A stretch of 64,000 nucleotides of DNA from Candidatus Binatia bacterium (lineage in GTDB: Bacteria > Desulfobacterota > Binatia > HRBIN30 > BPIQ01), in assembly GCA_026004195.1 (NCBI GenBank), contig BPIQ01000001.1, forward strand, positions 62,001-126,000, given 5' to 3'. The position numbers and the translations under genes were made by a program. The number at the start of each line of letters is the position of its first letter. The stretch's first letter is position 1. Below the pieces are notes generated by a model. That model searched no databases. It saw only the letters and a program-made list of their open reading frames with translations, and was not told the DNA's origin. This document shows positions 59,188-64,000 of the stretch, one piece after another.

Positions 59188-62100
59188 CTATTTTCGCCTT
59201 GAGCCGACTAAGTCGATTGTCGCCGTTGTGGGGAAGGACCACGAGAACCCAACGTCCGTGGCGCTTGGGCCCGGGCCCCAGGTCAGGCCCAGTGGGTGGC
59301 CCGTGGCAGGATCGAAGAGAGCAGTGAGGCTCCACCAGGCGAGGACAAGGTTCGCGTTCATGGTGGTGCCACTCAGCTCGCCGTAGACTGCGCCAGCGAA
59401 TAGATCTGCAGAAACATTGAGGCCAGAAGAGAGACCGCCGCTTCCGAACAGGCCCCCGCGAACTTCCCCAGTCATCGCGTCGATAGTAACGAATCCACCC
59501 CCTGCGATCTCGGCCCCGGTTATCGCGGTCGCGGATCCCCCGGTGCCAAAGAAAACCGTGACGGCTCGACTTGCGTTAGGCTCCGAGTGAGAGGCCGGCG
59601 AGACAGGGGGCGCTTGCCGGATGACCTGGAGGGCGACGGGTAAAGCGCGGGAAAGTACTCCCTCGACGGCGTTTTCGAAAAAATCCCTGGGGGGTTGAGG
59701 ACGGCCAGCGCCGGAAAGGTGATTGCTACGGGAGTGGACGGAACAGTACCGACGTCATGGCGTCGTGCCGGGATGTAACTAATCACCGCCCAGAAGGGCT
59801 GTCCATGCCGGCCCAAGGACTCGCCCACGTAGAACTTCGCGGCATTTGCAAGGGCTATTTCTGCCGCCATGCTCGAGAGTCCTTGCTGTCTGAGTATTGC
59901 CTGGATAAAGGCAGCCAGCAGGGTGCTCGCTGCCTGCGCTGGGGACGAGGGAGGGGAGGTACCGTGGATGGATTCAGCAGGGTAGGAAGCGAGCGTTAGT
60001 GGCCCTGCCTCACCCTCCGGGTTGGTGGCGCCGCCACCGGATGCTGCCAGCTGGGAGAGGCGCCCCAGCTGGAATTGTTGCAGCTCAGCGAGGGCTTCCG
60101 CGACGGCCGCGGCCAGTGCCGCACGCGCCTGGGCCAGGGCGCTAGCCATGGCAGCGCCGCGGCGCTGTCCTGCGGCAAAAAGCGCCATAGTCTCCAGGCT
60201 CGGCTCGACCAGTGGTTGACGCTCGCCGGGTAGCGTGCCGGAGAGAATGCTCAAGGCGACGCCGGCACCCACGTCCGGAACTGTCAGCATTCCGCTCGGG
60301 TCCGTCCTCGCCACGGGGTTCCAACCGACGTAGGCGTAGAGGTTCACACCCTCTCTCGCCGGATCCAGGCTCGTGAAGCGGGCGATCTCGGGGTCGTAGA
60401 AGCGGGCGCGGTAGTCGTAGAGCCGGGGCGTGCTTTCCCACCTCTGGCCGGTGTAGAGGCGGTCGGTGAGCTCGGTGCCCTCGGGCACGGGGTCGCCCTG
60501 GGGGTCGAAGGCCCGGAAGGTGCCGTAGGCGTCGTAGCGGAAGTACATGGCCACGGCACCGTCGGGGCACCCGAGGGAGGAGGGCTGCTTGTAGCAGGTG
60601 AGCATCGTGGGCGAGCCCAGGTGGTCGAAGTGGACGAAGTAGGTGGGAAGCGGGGGCTGGGTGGAGCCGCCGCCACCTCCGCCCGTCGCCCGGGCAGAAG
60701 AGACGCAGGTGAGCGGCAGGACGCTCGTCCCGAAGACGAAGAGCAGCAGTAGAACATGTCCCTGGCGCACCCAGCCGAAAAAGACCAAGCGCTGGTGGGC
60801 CAGGCGCGGCCGGACGCGGCCCGGCGTGAGGCCGAGAAGAAGGAGAAAAGAGGCAAGCGCCAGAAGCTTCAGGGTTTCCCGGGAAGTCCCCAGGGCTTGC
60901 TCGAGCCTCTCGAGCCGACGCCCGTCGAGAAGGGCCGCAAGAAGGAGGAGCTCGCTTCCCCCTCCGGCTTGCGCCAGAAGGAGCGGCGAGCTCTCCGAGA
61001 GCGTCGCCACGTTCTGTGCGATGCGTCGTTCGCCGGCGTAGACGTGCCGGACGAGCTGGTCGCCGCGCAGCTCGAAGAGCTCCCCGAAGTAGAAGGTCGG
61101 CACGCCGTCGACCAGCTTGGCTGCGACCCGACCCGTGTAGTCGCGGACGTACTCGACCACGCTGCCCTGCGCTTCGATGCGGCTTACGCGCCCGAGCGCG
61201 TCGTAGGAAATGGCGTAAGCCTCGGAGCCTCCCCCGGTGGTCTCGGGCCGCCGCAGGAGCTCGCCGCTGGCGTCGTACTCGAAGCTCTGTGCCATGCCCG
61301 GCGGGTCGGTGGCGAGGATCCGGTTCGGGAAGCCCGTCGAGAGGGCGTGCTCGATCGAGAGGGAGCCGCGCCGGGTGAGGTTCGAGAGCCGGTCGTAGGC
61401 GAAGTCTTGCGTTCCCTGCCACTGGGGATGGGAGGGCGGGACCATCTCGACGAGCCTTCCGAGGCCGTCGTACGAAAACTGCCAGTCGTTGTCCAGAGTG
61501 CTCGAATCCGAGTAGCCGTATCCATTCGGGTCGACGATGCGAAGCAGGTTCCCGGCCTTGTCGTAGGCCGTGTACTTGAAGTGCTGGAGGGTCGAGGAGT
61601 TCCGGACGACCTTGATGCGCTGGAGGCGGAAGCGGTTCTCACCCGAGGCGTAGTACTCCCATGTCGCGACCGCACCGTTCCCGTAACGCAGATTCGTCGG
61701 GCGTCCGAAGACGTCGTACTGGGCGTCGAAGAAGTACGAAGCTCCCGGAGCGTTGGCCGCCAGAAGCCGTCCTGCGTTGTCGTAGAGATAGGTGACGTTT
61801 TCCGTGCCGCTGCGCGTAGGGTAGAGAAGACTCTGCACCCGGTCGGCCACGTCGTACGTGGTCTCGAACGTGAAGTTTCGAACGAGCCCGGCCGCCCGGA
61901 TTTCCTTCGTCGACTCCACCAGTCGCCCGCGCGCGTCGTACGAGAAGGACGTCCAGCCCGAGGAGTCCTCCACGGCACAGAGTCGTCCCTTGCCGTTCGA
62001 GCACGCGACGTCGTGGAAATACTCTTCGACGAGCGTGCCACCGGGGATCGAGGGGCAGGCCTGGGACGAAGGGCAAATTCTCTCGCCGCTCCAGCTGTCG

Positions 62101-64000
62101 TCCGAAAAGGTATAACGGCAGTGAAGCCGACCGAGCTCGTCGTAGCACATCTCGACGTGGCGACCGGGCTCGGGGTCGTCCTGGTACACAGGGTTCCCGA
62201 CGACGTCGAACTCGTAACGCCACACACCGGAGTTGGGGTCCGAAAGTTCGATGCGCCGGCCGAGGGAGTCGTAGCTGAAGCTCGTCGTGAAGGCCGTACC
62301 GTCTTCCGCGTAGGTCGTGACCGAGAGGAGTCGATCGAGTCCGTCGTACGCATAGCGGACGTGCGAGCGGAGGCCGGTGGCATCCATGGGGCCGTCGTAT
62401 TCTTTCGTTTCGAGGAGCCGCCCCAGAGCGTCGTAGAAGTTCTCGGTTCGGCGACCTGCCCCGCTCACGTTCGTTCTCTTGCCGTCGTCATAGGCCGTCG
62501 CGTTCTCGTCGCGGAAGAAAACCCGTCCGGCGACGGAGTAGTCCCAGGTCCGGTACGTGCCGTTGGGATGGGTACGCTTCGACTCGCGGTCCAGTGCGTC
62601 GTATTCGAACTCCGTCGTCTTCTGCGTTCCGGGGGGCGGGTACCAGAAATCGACGGGCTGTGTCGTTTCGTACGGTACCGTCCGGCTCCGAATTCGGCCG
62701 GCCTCGTCGAACTTGACGGCGTCGGAGACGACGACCGTAGCGGCTCCGTCGACCACGTCGTCTCGTCTTCGCTGGAGTTCGCGCCCGACGCTGTCGAAGA
62801 AGACCACCTCCCGCCGGTAGCCGTAGGGCTCCCGTACATGTGTTTCGATGCGGCTCGGCATGGGTGCGGACCCGAACACGTAGGTGAACTTGCGCCAGGG
62901 TTCGGGGTCGATTGCGGGCACGCGCACGATGCTCGCAAGGCGCCCGAAGCTGTCGTAGTCGTACGACGTGGTCGCGCCGTTGGCATCCACGAGCTCCGAG
63001 ATCCGTCCCCAACGGAGGTCGTAGGTGGTTCCCTGCTGGTGGCCGAGCGGGTCGGTGACGGTGCACGGGTAGAGACCCAGGTTGCACGACCAGTCGACGG
63101 TGGTCGTGTATCCTCTCGGGTCGGTCCGGGAAACGAGAAGACCGGCCGCGTCGTAGACCGAGTCGGTCGAAACCCAGACACCCCTCGTGTCGAGCCAGTC
63201 TTCGATCCGCGTCGGGTTGCCGCGGCTGTCGTAGGTGAAGCGGCGCGAAGCGAGACCCGCGCGATGGATCTGGGCGGGACGGTCGACGATGTAGGACCCG
63301 AGGTCGTACGAGTAGGACGCAGAGGTCGTCCGCACCGGCTGTCCGTCGGCGCTTTCCTGGACGAGGACCGGGTTGGCGAACTCGTCGTAAAGAAAAGCTC
63401 GCGAGAGGGTCTGCGAGCTCGTGCCGTCGGTTCCGTACCGAGTTTCGGAGCGGCTCGAGAGCGTCACCTGGCGTCTTCCGTCGGGGAGCGTCGGCGCTTG
63501 CCAGGTGAAGACCTCCTCGACAAGAAGGCTTCCCGTCGTGGCGTCGACGACCCTTCGTCGTGCGGGCTTGCGGCGGTACGGCCGCGCCTGGGCTCGAGAC
63601 GAGGGGTCGAAGGGGTCGGCGGCTTGCCGGAATTCCGTTTCCGTGCGGCGGCCTCGCTGCGGGTCTACTTCGACCGTCCAGCGGAAGCCCCGGAATTCCC
63701 GCTCCTCGGGGTCGTAGGCGGGTCCGGAATAGCGGAATTCCGTGAGGAAGTCGTAGCCCTCCCCTATGGCCGTGTCCGCGTAGCCTGTTCGCAGGTAGAC
63801 CGACTCCACGACGCGGACGGGAAATGGCGCGTAAACCGGCTTTTCGGCCGCCGGGCTACACGCGGCCCCGCCGCACTCCTGGGCCGATTCGCAGGGTTTT
63901 CCGTCGAGGGGCCCGCCGTCGCAGACGAGCCCTTCGGCACGGAACACCCCGGCCGCCTTGTAGCGGATCTCGTAGACGGCGCCGAATCCATTGTGGACCT
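59188..64000 (-). CDS. Second giant RHS/YD-repeat protein, 5' end outside the window, one frameshift
   Basis: The gene enters from beyond 64000 (already open: NGFGAVYEIRYKAAG) and encodes many YD repeats (YDSLGRRIELSDPNSG, YDNAGRLLAANAPG), then an unusual hydrophobic insert with two possible helices and GTSVLPLTCVSSARA. It continues into the RHS core YFVHFDHLGSPTML, YRARFYDPEIARFTSLDPA and ARTDPSGMLTVPDVG. After the core, a run of six C's near 59695 appears to have lost one base: reading on in the next frame gives DFFENAVEGVLSRALPVALQ and a C-terminal domain (TAITGAEIAGGGFVTIDAMT ... GLNVSADLFAGAVYG) to the stop at 59188. Without the correction the frame ends at 59520. The C-terminal domain matches no toxin I know. 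Confidence 0.8.

Overview
The window comes from a very GC-rich Gram-negative bacterium. A cytochrome b/Rieske complex with multihaem cytochromes c, a nuo operon without nuoEFG, a Geobacter-like type I-G CRISPR-Cas locus, dockerin-like calcium loops and giant YD-repeat (RHS) proteins together suggest a deltaproteobacterial-grade lineage (Desulfobacterota, Binatota or Myxococcota-like). No rRNA or tRNA is present to settle this, so the placement is an inference.

Layout. 1-1244: end of a FecCD/BtuC-type ABC importer (permease, ATPase). 1281-1764: a Phd/YefM antitoxin with an inverted repeat in front and a broken VapC toxin. 1752-3489: fabD-fabG on the minus strand. 4035-8020: a minus-strand operon of tetrahaem cytochrome c, nonahaem cytochrome c, Rieske protein and cytochrome b. 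8374-9450: a LuxR regulator, divergent from a 2.3-kilo-residue secreted RHS protein (9507-16373). 16726-22046: a glycine-rich, internally duplicated surface protein broken by one extra base, plus a fragment of the same repeat. 22050-23509 (minus): a secreted protein with a C-terminal membrane anchor and a collagen-like protein. 23769-25147: an orphan CRISPR-repeat piece and an IS element with a CTAG target duplication. 25662-26609: a zinc-ribbon/coiled-coil/nuclease-like protein. 26613-41312: a type I-G CRISPR-Cas system, comprising a 52-repeat array, its leader, cas4-cas1, cas2, an inserted AAA+/DUF4143 ATPase, csb3, cas3, and csb2 and csb1 cut up by indels. 42591-52961: nuoABCDHIJKLMN. 53161-55150: a nitrilase-family amidase and NadE. 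55194-59113 (minus): a PaaK-like ligase, a SecD-P1-like secreted protein, a membrane protein and two paralogous small CxxC membrane proteins. 59188-64000 (minus): a second RHS protein running off the window.

How the genes fit together. NADH or ferredoxin-side electrons enter through the Nuo complex, and quinol is oxidised by the cytochrome b/Rieske complex, which passes electrons to an unusual set of 13 c-type haems. NadE and its amidase neighbour follow nuo, so NAD supply is next to complex I. The surface proteins (two RHS, glycine-rich, collagen-like) form an accessory layer. The CRISPR locus has an intact adaptation module and Cas3, but the Cascade genes csb1 and csb2 cannot be read as they stand.

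Quality caveat. Single-base indels interrupt nuoL, the glycine-rich protein, the second RHS gene, probably the collagen-like and 57224-58141 genes, and, very densely, csb1/csb2. The protein sequence stays conserved on both sides of each break, and several breaks fall in homopolymers. Consensus sequencing error is therefore a serious alternative to true gene decay.
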